64,000 nt of DNA from Bacteriovorax sp. PP10 (GCF_035013165.1 NZ_JAYGJQ010000001.1:1-64000); one strand, 5' to 3'; positions 8,545-18,103 are shown, numbered from the stretch's first letter. Translations and numbers: made by a program. Notes: generated by a model from the letters alone, not told the origin.

Positions 8545-10368
8545 CTACTTAAAAAATATCAGGGCAATCAGAAGCAGCGGAAGGTAAAACAGGGAGCCCA
8601 GGAAGTAATTTCTTGCCCACTGCCTTTCAGCGTCCTTGTCCTTTTTAAAAAATCCGAAGGCCGAGTAAATTAAGAACGCTCCACTTAAAATGAAGGCCGC
8701 TCTGGTATAAATAAAACTAGCTTGTGAAAAGTAAGTCGGAAGAAGCGAAGTCACAAATAAAAAGCCAGTGAAAACGAAAATACCGATCTTTGTAATGAAG
8801 AATCCCCTCTTTAAATTAGGGTAAACCTTTATATTTGCATTTCCATAGTCATCTGCGTGGTAAAGAGAGATCGCTAAGAAGTGTGGAAGTTGCCATACGA
8901 AAAGAATCAAAAATAAAGTCACGGCCATAATATCTACTTGACCCGTCACAGCAGTCCAACCCATAACTGGTGGAAGTGCGCCCGGAACTGCGCCGATGTA
9001 AACAGCTAGCTCACTTTTTTGCTTCATCGGAGTGTAGGCATAAAGATAGAATGCCGCGGCAATTAATGCCAGGATCCCCGTCACCATGTTTACAAAAATA
9101 CACAAGGCCGGGATTGAAAATAAAATTAATAGTGATCCAAAGATCAGGGCCGTTCTTGGTCTCATTCTTTGAGAAGGAAGTGGACGGTCTTTTGTACGGT
9201 TCATCTTTTTATCGACTTCGCGTTCAATGTAGCAGTTAAGTGCAGCGGCACCGATAACAACCATAGTGATGAGAACGAAAGCGAAAAATGCTTTGAAGAA
9301 ATTGATTTTATCCGGAGCGATTAACGTCCCCACCATTGCTGTAACCATAACTAACAAAGACAACTTTGGTTTTGTTAGATCAACTACATCGGATAGAAAT
9401 GAGTGAGGGTTACCTAAAAAAAAAGAATCCTCTACATCTTTCATCATCAGATTTAATTTCCATAAAGAAATTAAAGACAGAGCTGCTCCAGCTAAGTGAA
9501 GTGTTGTTGGAAGAACACTCATGTTTAACCAGATTGTCATGATTCCGAAAACCACCTGAGCAGAAACACAGATGAATGGAAGAATACTTGCAGCTCGCAA
9601 AATCTTGTCACCTTTAAAGAAGTGATAAGTTTTAACTGAGAAGAATGAAACGATCATGAAAACAAAAACACCGTAGTATCTGTGGATCATGTGTAACTGT
9701 GACGGGTGCATTGAAGGCCAGAACTTATAGCCCCAGTTCGTAACGTCCATACACAAGAAAGCACTATTAGGTCCTAGTCCACAAGCAGCTCCTGCTCCAG
9801 CGTGTCTCATGAAAGCACCCAGAAGGATTTGCGAGTATAGAAGAGCTAGTGAAAATAAAATTCCGTGGCGGACAATTGGTTTCCAATTTTTTTGGATATT
9901 GTCTTTTACCTTTTGTGATAACTCACGAGCAGGCTTCGCAATCTTGCTTGCCATGTGGTGGATGTACACGATGAAAGAAAAGTAAATTAGGGATAAACCT
10001 AAGTGAGAAGTTGAAACGATTGTTGGAAGTTTGTAGATAACAGTGATTCCACCAAGAGCTCCCTGAGCAATAACTAAAAATAGAGCTAAAGCTGAAGCTT
10101 TGAATAAGTGTAAGTGTGCATCTGATTTCTTTCTCTCTTGAAAAGAAAAGAAAACCATTCCTATCGTCAGAAGTCCTACGAAGCTCGCAAGCAAACGGTG
10201 ACCGTGCTCGATAAGAATCGCGCCTTCCATATTTGGAAATACTTGGTCATAACATAATGGCCAGTCTGGACAAGCAAGACTTGATTGAGTGTTGTGAACA
10301 ACTGCCCCCCACATAATCAAAGCGAATGTGAAGAAGATGTTCAGAAGTGAAAGATTTTTAAGACGCAT
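8545..10368 (-). CDS. fused heme A synthase / heme O synthase (CtaA-CtaB)
   Basis: A 607-residue membrane protein joining two successive enzymes of heme A synthesis. Residues 1 to about 305 match CtaA/Cox15, with the histidines in EHGHRLL (55, 57), TSHLG (122), MIHRYYG (229) and TLHLAGA (291). Residues about 325-607 match the farnesyltransferase CtaB/Cox10, with NCYIEREVDKKMNRTKDRPL carrying the Asp-rich prenyl-diphosphate motif. The reading frame is continuous through the joint, so it is a genuine fusion. The N-terminal half acts second in the pathway (heme O to heme A) and the C-terminal half first (heme B to heme O). It sits just upstream of the oxidase it supplies. Confidence 0.93.
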   Translation of the reverse strand: MRLKNLSLLNIFFTFALIMWGAVVHNTQSSLACPDWPLCYDQVFPNMEGAILIEHGHRLLASFVGLLTIGMVFFSFQERKKSDAHLHLFKASALALFLVIAQGALGGITVIYKLPTIVSTSHLGLSLIYFSFIVYIHHMASKIAKPARELSQKVKDNIQKNWKPIVRHGILFSLALLYSQILLGAFMRHAGAGAACGLGPNSAFLCMDVTNWGYKFWPSMHPSQLHMIHRYYGVFVFMIVSFFSVKTYHFFKGDKILRAASILPFICVSAQVVFGIMTIWLNMSVLPTTLHLAGAALSLISLWKLNLMMKDVEDSFFLGNPHSFLSDVVDLTKPKLSLLVMVTAMVGTLIAPDKINFFKAFFAFVLITMVVIGAAALNCYIEREVDKKMNRTKDRPLPSQRMRPRTALIFGSLLILFSIPALCIFVNMVTGILALIAAAFYLYAYTPMKQKSELAVYIGAVPGALPPVMGWTAVTGQVDIMAVTLFLILFVWQLPHFLAISLYHADDYGNANIKVYPNLKRGFFITKIGIFVFTGFLFVTSLLPTYFSQASFIYTRAAFILSGAFLIYSAFGFFKKDKDAERQWARNYFLGSLFYLPLLLIALIFFK

Positions 10369-10492
10369 ATCTTTACTCTATTTTAAGCTGTAATCGGTGC
10401 CCCATTTTATACTAAATCTTTCTTGCAAAGTCATACAGATATTGAGGATAATTCACTCTGAAAGTAGTGGAGTTTTATAGGGGAATAATCAC

Positions 10493-11593
10493 ATGCATAA
10501 AAATAAAGGTCCGGTCTATTATGGTGATTATCTTCAGCTGCCTAAATTGCTCGATTCACAGCTGCCGCTAAGTCGTAAATATGCCGATGAAACTAACGGT
10601 GAATGTCATGATGAAATGCTTTTTATTGTTGTTCATCAGGTCTATGAACTTTGGTTTAAACAAATTCTCCACGATCTGGATGCGATTCTCTCGGTATTCA
10701 ATAAAACTTACATTCCTGAAGTAGAACTCTCGTCGATTATTCAGAAGCTTGAGCGTATCAAAAAGATCCAGGGATTATTGATCGGCCAGTTCGATGTGCT
10801 TGAGACAATGACTCCGATGGATTTTCTTGAGTTCAGGGATCTCTTAATTCCGGCCTCGGGATTTCAGAGTGTGCAGTTTAGAGAGATCGAAATCAAACTT
10901 GGTCTACATACTAATGACCGCATGGATGTTGACCGTGAATTTTTCATGGGAAGACTTTCTGAAAAGGACCGTGCTCATTTAACTGAAGTTGAGTCCTCGC
11001 CTACTATTTTAAAATGTCTTGAAGGGTGGCTTGAAAGGCTTCCTTATACAAATACTTCTGGATTTAACTTTTGGGATGAATACCAGAAATCAATCAATGC
11101 TATCTTAAAAGATGATCAGGATATTATTGAAGCTAACAGTGCTCACTTAACTGAAAGAGCAAAAATGATTCAGCTTGAGAACTTGAAGATGACTCGCGGG
11201 ACATTTGAGAGTTTATTTCAAACTGAGTCTCATGATGAGTTAATAAAAAACAATCAGAGAAAGCTTTCACAGAAAGCAATTTTGAATGCCTTGTTTATTT
11301 TACTTTATAGACATGAATCAATGCTGACGTTGCCGTTTCATTTAATTACATCTCTAATGGATATCGATGAGAACTTTACGACTTGGCGTTACCGTCATGC
11401 TCTACTTGCTCAAAGAATGCTGGGGACAAAAATTGGAACTGGTGGATCTTCAGGGCATCAGTACCTAAAGCGAGCAGCGGATAATAATCGCGTGTTCTTA
11501 GATCTATTTAATCTTTCGACTTTCTTAATTCCCAATTCAAGACTTCCGAAAATTCCTTTGGAAGTTAAAAAGAAGTTGAGTTTCAATGTATAA
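10493..11593 (+). CDS. kynA: tryptophan 2,3-dioxygenase
   Basis: A 366-residue heme enzyme that opens tryptophan's indole ring to give N-formylkynurenine. Signatures are HDEMLFIVVHQVYELWFKQ (about 38-56), DFLEFRDLLIPASGFQS and, near the end, WRYRHALLAQRMLGTKIGTG followed by GSSGHQYL. Length fits the family. It overlaps the next gene, a kynureninase-like enzyme, by 8 bases, so the two are co-translated. No formamidase gene is adjacent, although that step lies between the two enzymes. Confidence 0.94.
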   Translation: MHKNKGPVYYGDYLQLPKLLDSQLPLSRKYADETNGECHDEMLFIVVHQVYELWFKQILHDLDAILSVFNKTYIPEVELSSIIQKLERIKKIQGLLIGQFDVLETMTPMDFLEFRDLLIPASGFQSVQFREIEIKLGLHTNDRMDVDREFFMGRLSEKDRAHLTEVESSPTILKCLEGWLERLPYTNTSGFNFWDEYQKSINAILKDDQDIIEANSAHLTERAKMIQLENLKMTRGTFESLFQTESHDELIKNNQRKLSQKAILNALFILLYRHESMLTLPFHLITSLMDIDENFTTWRYRHALLAQRMLGTKIGTGGSSGHQYLKRAADNNRVFLDLFNLSTFLIPNSRLPKIPLEVKKKLSFNV

Positions 11594-12743
11594 AAAATAT
11601 TATTCACACTTTTTAACAGCTAATCCACATATCCAGCATTATGCCAGTCATAGTCATCACTTTTGGCCGGATGTCACTCGCGATGCGGGGCTTAGGTACT
11701 GGGATGATTCGGCGAAATTTGTGGATGATAAATGGAATCACATCTTTGGCGAGCGGGTTCCTGCGGTTCAGAAGTTGATTGCTGAAATTTTAAAATTATC
11801 TCATCCTGAGCAGATTGTTTTTGCTCCCAATACCCATGAGCTGGTGTATCGCCTGCTTAGTTGTTTTGATCCGAGAAAAAAGATTTCTATTTTAACAACT
11901 GACTCTGAATTTTATAGTTTTGATCGTCAGGTGAATCGCCTTGAAGAAGATAAAATTGTGGAGACTGAAAAAATTTCCACTCAGCCGTTTGATGACTTTG
12001 AAGCAAGGTTCATTACAAAGATTACTGAGAACCATTACGACATGATTTTTTTAAGCCATGTCTTTTTTAACTCGGGAATGGCGGTTAAGAATCTTAAGAA
12101 GATTGTTGAGAGTGTAAAAGAAACGAATACCATGATTGTTATTGATGGTTATCACGGGTTCATGGCCCTTCCGACTGACCTGTCTGAAATTGAAAATAGA
12201 ATTTTCTACATTGGTGGATCTTATAAATATGCTCAAGGTGGAGAAGGATGTTGTTTTCTTTACTCTCCTCCCAATTCTAGTGAGCGCCCTCTTTATACAG
12301 GATGGTTTGCAGGATTTGATTCACTCGCAACTGACGGTGGAAACACTGGTTACTCAAGAGATGGATATAGATTTGCCGGATCGACGATGGATTTTTCTGC
12401 TTTATATAGATTAGAGGCCGTGCTTAATCTTTTTAAATCGGAAGGATTAACTGTGGAGAAAATGCACGCTCATATTCAAAAGCTTCAAAAGAATTTCCGC
12501 GAGCATCTTTTAGAAATCGATCATCATTTTTTAACTGAGAAAAATATTCTTAGTGTGGATTACAATCATCACGGGCATTTTTTAACATTTGCCATGCCTA
12601 GTATTGAGCACACAAAATCTCTGCATGATGAATTAAGAGAGATTAATATCTGGACGGATTATCGTGGAAGCAGACTTCGTTTTGGTTTTGGGATTTATCA
12701 AAATGACTGTATTGATCTAAGAGCTTTAATTAAAACTTTTTAA
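11586..12743 (+). CDS. kynureninase-like PLP enzyme (aminotransferase class V fold)
   Basis: A 385-residue PLP enzyme expected to cleave kynurenine to anthranilate and alanine. The fold-type I pattern is clear: an Asp (Asp187) in VIDGYHGF that contacts the pyridine nitrogen and the Schiff-base lysine (Lys214) in GGSYKYAQGGEG. It is translationally coupled to tryptophan dioxygenase, which supports a kynureninase role, but the sequence around the lysine is not the usual kynureninase form, so a different class V enzyme remains possible. Its 3' end overlaps the convergent DUF420-like gene by 18 bases. Confidence 0.75.
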   Translation: MYKKYYSHFLTANPHIQHYASHSHHFWPDVTRDAGLRYWDDSAKFVDDKWNHIFGERVPAVQKLIAEILKLSHPEQIVFAPNTHELVYRLLSCFDPRKKISILTTDSEFYSFDRQVNRLEEDKIVETEKISTQPFDDFEARFITKITENHYDMIFLSHVFFNSGMAVKNLKKIVESVKETNTMIVIDGYHGFMALPTDLSEIENRIFYIGGSYKYAQGGEGCCFLYSPPNSSERPLYTGWFAGFDSLATDGGNTGYSRDGYRFAGSTMDFSALYRLEAVLNLFKSEGLTVEKMHAHIQKLQKNFREHLLEIDHHFLTEKNILSVDYNHHGHFLTFAMPSIEHTKSLHDELREINIWTDYRGSRLRFGFGIYQNDCIDLRALIKTF

Positions 12744-13253
12744 AATAACAAAAATTAAAACACCTGTGACTGAAACATATAACCAAATTGGGAAAGTCAC
12801 GCGTGCAAATTTTCTATGGCGTGGGAAATTTTTCACAGCGGCCAGGTATAATGTCGTTAAAATTAACGGGACCTGAACGATTGAAAGAAGAATGTGCGTA
12901 ATGAGAATCAGGAAATAAATTGGGCGAATAATTCCGACACCCATGAATTTCGTGTCACCTTGAAAATGGTGATAAGTTACATATGAAACTAAGAAACATG
13001 CTGAAGTGAAAGTCGCAGCAAGCATCGCTTTTATGTGAAGATCTTTGTGGTTTTTCTTGATGAAAACGTAACCAGTTACCAGTAGGGTTGCAGTTAGTGC
13101 ATTTAAAATTGCATTAAGGGCCGGAAGGTTTCCTACCCATCCACCAGCGTTAACTGATGCTCCCGTTTTAAAATAAATTAACCAAAATAGAAAACCAATA
13201 ACAGCGGCGCTTAAAAGTCCGATGATGCTGAAAACTGTTTTTTCTGAGTTCAT
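12726..13253 (-). CDS. DUF420-like membrane protein
   Basis: A 175-residue protein with about five membrane helices and conserved histidines in HHFQGD, ITHIL and AMLAATF-type segments. This matches DUF420 proteins such as CtaM/YozB, which are needed for heme-copper oxidase assembly in Bacillus and Staphylococcus. It is the last gene of the b6f-like/oxidase operon. That role is assigned by family and context, and no catalytic motif is known. Confidence 0.75.
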   Translation of the reverse strand: MNSEKTVFSIIGLLSAAVIGFLFWLIYFKTGASVNAGGWVGNLPALNAILNALTATLLVTGYVFIKKNHKDLHIKAMLAATFTSACFLVSYVTYHHFQGDTKFMGVGIIRPIYFLILITHILLSIVQVPLILTTLYLAAVKNFPRHRKFARVTFPIWLYVSVTGVLIFVILKSFN

Positions 13254-13256
13254 AAT

Positions 13257-13469
13257 TTAGATTTTTGGAAGATCGTTATTATTAACGTTCTTGAATTTCA
13301 TGAAAGTTTTGAAGAGATAGAACATTGGGTAGTAGATCAAAAGAATGAAAACGCCCACTACATAAAGATAATATTTATCACTTGGATCTGAACCAGAACA
13401 CATTGGGCAGGCAAAAGCTTGCCCCGATGTGATTAATAGTAATGTGAAACCAAGTGATAATTTTTTCAT
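13257..13469 (-). CDS. small membrane protein with a CPMC motif
   Basis: A 70-residue protein from the start at 13469, chosen because a Sec-type signal (MKKLSLGFTLLLITSGQAFA) begins there. The mature N-terminus is CPMCSGSDPSD, then one membrane helix (YLYVVGVFILLIYYPMFYLF) and a short basic tail. The exposed CPMC pair could bind copper or undergo disulfide exchange. It lies between oxidase subunit III and the DUF420-like gene, so a role in metal-centre assembly is likely but unproven. Confidence 0.7.
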   Translation of the reverse strand: MKKLSLGFTLLLITSGQAFACPMCSGSDPSDKYYLYVVGVFILLIYYPMFYLFKTFMKFKNVNNNDLPKI

Positions 13470-13476
13470 AAATTTT

Positions 13477-14112
13477 CTACAGTAGGTAAACGAACGTGAA
13501 AACCAGAATCCAAACAAGGTCGACAAAGTGCCAGAAAAGACCTGCGATTTCTAGTTGGTTATAGTCACCGTTATCAAAGTCACCGCGGTAAGCGTGAACA
13601 AGCATAACTATAAGATAAATTACACCAGATAGAACGTGAAGACCGTGGAATCCAGTAATAGCAAAAAATGTAGATGAGAAAAGTGCATCACCGTGAGCGT
13701 ATGAATTAAAACTCATACCCATTGCGTGATTAAGGTGATGATATTCATACATCTGAATACTAAGGAAAGCGATCCCACCAAAAATAGTGAAAGCTAACCA
13801 ACCAAGCATTCCTTTTCTATATCTTTGTTTACATGCATCGATTGCAAGAACCATCGATACAGATGAACAAATTAAAAGGAAAGTCATGAAACCTGAAAGC
13901 TCTACTCCACCAAGTGCTACTGATGGATTTGGCCAGGCACGCGACCATCTTAAAACTGCATAAGCAATTAAATATCCCGCAAACGACATACCGTCAGTTG
14001 CAAGGAATAACCACATTCCGATTTTTCCCGGGCTAGCTCTTTTAAACTGCGGGTCTACCGGGTATTCATGATAAGGCTTTGGCCCGTCGTGTGTATGTGC
14101 ATGTGATGACAT
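13477..14112 (-). CDS. cytochrome c oxidase subunit III (copy 2)
   Basis: A 211-residue heme-copper oxidase subunit III with a His-rich start (SSHAHTHDG) and about five helices. Conserved features are FFAITGFHGLHVLSG and LFWHFVDLVWILVF, both closer to canonical subunit III than those of copy 1. It lies in the b6f-like operon, 9 bases after the octaheme cytochrome, with no subunit I next to it. It may serve the same oxidase or an alternative assembly. Confidence 0.88.
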   Translation of the reverse strand: MSSHAHTHDGPKPYHEYPVDPQFKRASPGKIGMWLFLATDGMSFAGYLIAYAVLRWSRAWPNPSVALGGVELSGFMTFLLICSSVSMVLAIDACKQRYRKGMLGWLAFTIFGGIAFLSIQMYEYHHLNHAMGMSFNSYAHGDALFSSTFFAITGFHGLHVLSGVIYLIVMLVHAYRGDFDNGDYNQLEIAGLFWHFVDLVWILVFTFVYLL

Positions 14113-14121
14113 ATTCGCCCC

Positions 14122-16932
14122 TTATTTTCCTAATTCGATTACGTATTTAGTTAAACCGTTAATTTGCTTTTCAGCATCTCCACCAAAGTATCCAGTTTCG
14201 ATTGGCTCTTTACCATCGTCACCGAAGAAGCTTGGCATTGTCGTTCCTGGCATAATCAATTGTGGATTTTTGATCCATTTTGCAATCCAAGTTGGACGAA
14301 GTCTCTTGTTCGCTTTTCTTAAATCAGGAGCAAGAGGTGTTTCACCGTTGAAGCCTTGAGTGTGACACTGAACACAGTTAAGTGCTGTGAAAAGTTTCAG
14401 CGTTTCTTCTCTTTCACCCGGTAACCATTGTACTGCTTCAGATGTTTCTGTAAACGTTGGCTGATGAGCACCTTGTTGGAAACCGTTAACGATTCTGTTT
14501 TTCTCTTCAGTTGAAAGGTTGAATGATGGCATTCTCACTTTTAACCATGGTCTGATTGGTTGTACGTCACTTAAGAAGTGGTAGAACCAGTCAGTTTGAA
14601 TTCTGTGACCTTCGTTTACAAGTCTTGGTGGACCTTGGTTGATATCGTCAGTGTACATGTTCAGAATGTTTCCACGCTGACCATCGATCTGGTGACATCC
14701 CACACATCCGTACTTATTAACAACCTTCATACCGTCGGCCATCATTGTTTCATTAGCGTTCAGTCTCTTCACACCAGCAAGTGGTAATGGATCTGAAACT
14801 TGTCCAAGAAGAGCGATTGTAATTTTCTTCGCTTCTGCTTCACTCATGTAGAAGTTTGGCATTTTTTGTAGATCGCGGAATACTTTATCGATTCCGATAT
14901 CCCAGCGTCTTGGGTTTTGTAAGTGAGCCGTGATCCATGCATCTCTCGTGTGACCTACATCATGTTGGATACCGTAACCGAATTGAGTAATTGGCTTCGA
15001 TCCTTCTTTTGTAAGTTCTGGTCCGATAGGAGCATAACCATCAAATCCTTCAATATTGTGGCAAGAGTAACATCCGTATTTACCAATTGATCTCTTACCA
15101 AGATCAAGTGTTCTTTCACGGTCAGTCATCTTAGCAACTTTAGCTTTTGAGTTTTCAACTGTATCGAAAGCTGAAAGGTAGTCTGCTAAAAGTTCATCAC
15201 GAGCAGCTAAATCAAACGGAGCGAACTTCAGACCTTCGAAAGCTTTATTTCTAAGAGTCATTAAGTAAGCAGTAATATCGTTTGCTTCACCGTCAGTTAA
15301 ACGAAGTGAAGGCATGATCGTATCTTCTTGGTAGTGCCATGGTTTTTTGATCCATGACTTAATCCAGTCAGGAGAAACTTTTGAACCTAATCCTGATAAC
15401 CATGGACCTGCGTATGCTTTTACCGCTTTCGATTGATCTTCAAGACCATCGATACCGTGACATCCCATACATCCAATAGATGAAACTAGTTCTTTACCGT
15501 GATCAGCATTACCGTTTCCAGCGTACTTTTCATTTGGCTCATATCCTTTAGATTTGTCCCAAATGTATTCGGCCATCGCGTTTACTTCAGCTACGTTGTA
15601 ACGAACGAATTCTGGTTTCGAGTTATTTGATTGTCTAAAGAACGCTGGCATTTTTGTATGTTTATTGAAAGCTTTCGGCTCCCATACCCATGACTTAAAC
15701 CATTCTTTATCAACTTTTCCAGCAATCTTTAAAAGTGATGGACCAGTTTTTCTCTTATGTTCCCAACCATCAATCTTGTGACAAGCATTACATCCGTACT
15801 TCTCGATTGCCATACGGCCTTCGTTAACTACAGTTCCGCCTGGGATAAGTTCTACACCTTGGTGACACTTAACACAGCTTGCTTCTGTCTGAGACTTTGG
15901 AAGCATTGGGCTTGGAATATGGTGAGGAGCTTTCCAGTTGTATTTAGCAACCCATTGAGCTTCTTGTTTATCATCGTTCGGCATGTGAGCAACAGTTGTG
16001 AAATCGTTTGATCTCGCCCCTTCTCCACCGTGACATGCAGTACATCCAATTTGTTTCATCGGGTGTTTTGATTCAAGACCAACCATTTCGTCTAAACGAG
16101 GGTGAGTCCTGAATGGGTTTTCTTCTTTTTCGAAACCAGGTTGATCGATAAAAGTGTGACATGTAATACAACGGTCAACTTTTGGAACCTGTCTGAAATA
16201 TCTATCGTCAGTAACATTGTTAACAACGATTTGCTTAATTCTGATTGTTGGGTCCATGAAGTCTAAGAAAGGCATGTTTCTTAAAGCGAAAACTGGATTG
16301 ATATCCGTTGTTTTCTTAGCTGCTTCAAGAAGATCAAAAGTATTTTTGATATCTTTGATGTCTTTTTCAGTATCTGTTACTTCTTTTTTAAGACCATCAA
16401 GTCTTGCATGGATTTCTTTTTCGTGAGCTTGGTAAGCTTTTAGATCATCTTTACCTTTTACGAAATCAGCTTTTAGTTCAGCTAAGCTTGTATAAAGTTT
16501 ACCAGCAACTTTATCTTCTTTATGCATTTCAGCTGTTTCAAAATTAAAGTTTTTCGCACCAACTTTACCGTTTAAAATACCGTTAACGATAGTTTGTTGC
16601 TTAATTTTAGTTACAACTTTATCTAACTCTTTTTGAGTTTTTTTGATTTCTTCGTTTCTGCTTTTTACAATCTCTTCACCTTTAGCAAGGCGATCGTTTA
16701 ACTCAGCAAGCTTCTTAGCGTCGATGTTCTTAGCAGCTTCTTTGATCTGAGTTTCTAAGTGGCGTCTTTTAATCTTAAGCGCCTCAACTTGGTACCCTTT
16801 CCAAGGTCTCATGTAGTCATCTAAGAAAACCCAAACAGTTGTTACGAAAAATATGAAGGACAAGATCGCCATGATCTTGTGGAGTTTTGGCATGCTATAT
16901 GCCATTCCAGGTTCCTTATTATTCTCACTCAT
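14122..16932 (-). CDS. membrane-anchored octaheme c-type cytochrome of a b6f-like complex
   Basis: A 936-residue protein: cytoplasmic N-terminus, one membrane helix (about 18-37), a coiled coil of alternating charge (about 50-205), then a large periplasmic region with eight CXXCH sites at residues 255, 297, 353, 381, 488, 621, 743 and 853. Several are followed by YGC-type cytochrome c repeats ending in MP-x-F methionines. It follows cytochrome b directly in the operon and probably replaces cytochrome c1/f as electron acceptor from the Rieske centre. The coiled coil suggests oligomerisation or a stalk. I know of no close characterised equivalent with this layout. Confidence 0.88.
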   Translation of the reverse strand: MSENNKEPGMAYSMPKLHKIMAILSFIFFVTTVWVFLDDYMRPWKGYQVEALKIKRRHLETQIKEAAKNIDAKKLAELNDRLAKGEEIVKSRNEEIKKTQKELDKVVTKIKQQTIVNGILNGKVGAKNFNFETAEMHKEDKVAGKLYTSLAELKADFVKGKDDLKAYQAHEKEIHARLDGLKKEVTDTEKDIKDIKNTFDLLEAAKKTTDINPVFALRNMPFLDFMDPTIRIKQIVVNNVTDDRYFRQVPKVDRCITCHTFIDQPGFEKEENPFRTHPRLDEMVGLESKHPMKQIGCTACHGGEGARSNDFTTVAHMPNDDKQEAQWVAKYNWKAPHHIPSPMLPKSQTEASCVKCHQGVELIPGGTVVNEGRMAIEKYGCNACHKIDGWEHKRKTGPSLLKIAGKVDKEWFKSWVWEPKAFNKHTKMPAFFRQSNNSKPEFVRYNVAEVNAMAEYIWDKSKGYEPNEKYAGNGNADHGKELVSSIGCMGCHGIDGLEDQSKAVKAYAGPWLSGLGSKVSPDWIKSWIKKPWHYQEDTIMPSLRLTDGEANDITAYLMTLRNKAFEGLKFAPFDLAARDELLADYLSAFDTVENSKAKVAKMTDRERTLDLGKRSIGKYGCYSCHNIEGFDGYAPIGPELTKEGSKPITQFGYGIQHDVGHTRDAWITAHLQNPRRWDIGIDKVFRDLQKMPNFYMSEAEAKKITIALLGQVSDPLPLAGVKRLNANETMMADGMKVVNKYGCVGCHQIDGQRGNILNMYTDDINQGPPRLVNEGHRIQTDWFYHFLSDVQPIRPWLKVRMPSFNLSTEEKNRIVNGFQQGAHQPTFTETSEAVQWLPGEREETLKLFTALNCVQCHTQGFNGETPLAPDLRKANKRLRPTWIAKWIKNPQLIMPGTTMPSFFGDDGKEPIETGYFGGDAEKQINGLTKYVIELGK

Positions 16933-16990
16933 CTCAATAATCCTTAAAAATATAAAATCTTAAATTAGTTAATTTTTCAGAGCGGTGCTC

Positions 16991-18073
16991 TTATAAGTTT
17001 AATTCCCACTCTGGTAGAGCAACGATGTACTTCAAGCTGAATAACCAGCGAAGGAACATCTTAATAGGTAAACTCATCATTGTTACGAAAAGGAACATGA
17101 AGATATAGTAACGAATCGCTCCCATATCTGTGTAAAACTTGCGACCGAAGTTTGTTGCACGAGCAACCCAAACCGGAATAAATCCTACATATCCAATCGT
17201 TAATAAAATCCCGAAGATTTCTCTTAGAACAAGGTTTTTTGGCATCCCTGTGCCTAGACCTTTAATCCAGATAAATTCAGAAAGGTTAATGTTGTATTCA
17301 GCTACAACTTTGTGGAGATCCCAGAACTCGAATGGCCCATAGAACGTCCAGTTCGGACCTCTAAAGAATACCCCTACGATAATCAGGTAAACCCAAAGAA
17401 CTAACCATCCATATAGGAATGAAGTGATCGCCCACTTTCTTTCTGAGAAAGTGAAGTATCCGTTCCCTTTTGGATTTGTATCAATATAAGGAATAGCAAT
17501 TAGTCCACCAACAACAAGTCCTGGAAGAACAACACCGGCCATCCAAGGGTCGAAGTAAACTAACATTTCTTGAAGACCAAGGAAGTACCATGGAGCTTTA
17601 GCTGGGTTTGGTGCCCAAGTTGGGTTGGCAGGTTCTTCAAGAGGTGCCTTGAAAATAATCGCCCAAACAACTAGGAAAGCAGTACACGCGATGATCGCGA
17701 ATAATTCTGTGTATACAAGGTTAGGCCATGACCAAACTTTTTCTCTATTTTCTGGAAGACCTTCAACTGGACCAAGTCCTTGTTCAATTCTCTCATCATT
17801 AATAGAAGCTTTGTGCATAGAAAACCATGTCGACCAAGCAACCAGGATAAGAAGAATACCAATAGGTACGTTATCCGGAGTCTTGATGATCAGGTAAAAG
17901 TTAGGGTCAGCAAAAAGCCAGGCCACAACCGGAATCGCAACAATAATTGCACCGATACCGAATTTTTTAGATCCGAATACTTTGTAGTATTTGATCATAA
18001 AATAAAACGCAATCGTCGCAATCGGAAACGAGAAGATCGGATCTGCTAAATGGTTAATAAGTTCTTTTAACAT
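16991..18073 (-). CDS. cytochrome b C-terminal part (subunit IV/PetD-like)
   Basis: A 360-residue membrane protein carrying the C-terminal helices of a split cytochrome b. The quinol-site segment is APWYFLGLQEML (Pro161-Trp162-Tyr163), equivalent to the PEWY region of subunit IV; the acidic residue of PEWY is absent. It is longer than chloroplast PetD and has extra N- and C-terminal helices. It lies between the cytochrome b N-terminal gene and the octaheme cytochrome. The split gene is the b6f-type arrangement. Confidence 0.87.
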   Translation of the reverse strand: MLKELINHLADPIFSFPIATIAFYFMIKYYKVFGSKKFGIGAIIVAIPVVAWLFADPNFYLIIKTPDNVPIGILLILVAWSTWFSMHKASINDERIEQGLGPVEGLPENREKVWSWPNLVYTELFAIIACTAFLVVWAIIFKAPLEEPANPTWAPNPAKAPWYFLGLQEMLVYFDPWMAGVVLPGLVVGGLIAIPYIDTNPKGNGYFTFSERKWAITSFLYGWLVLWVYLIIVGVFFRGPNWTFYGPFEFWDLHKVVAEYNINLSEFIWIKGLGTGMPKNLVLREIFGILLTIGYVGFIPVWVARATNFGRKFYTDMGAIRYYIFMFLFVTMMSLPIKMFLRWLFSLKYIVALPEWELNL

Positions 18074-18103
18074 TTTCTATTTTCCTTAATAGTTTTAAAT
18101 CTC

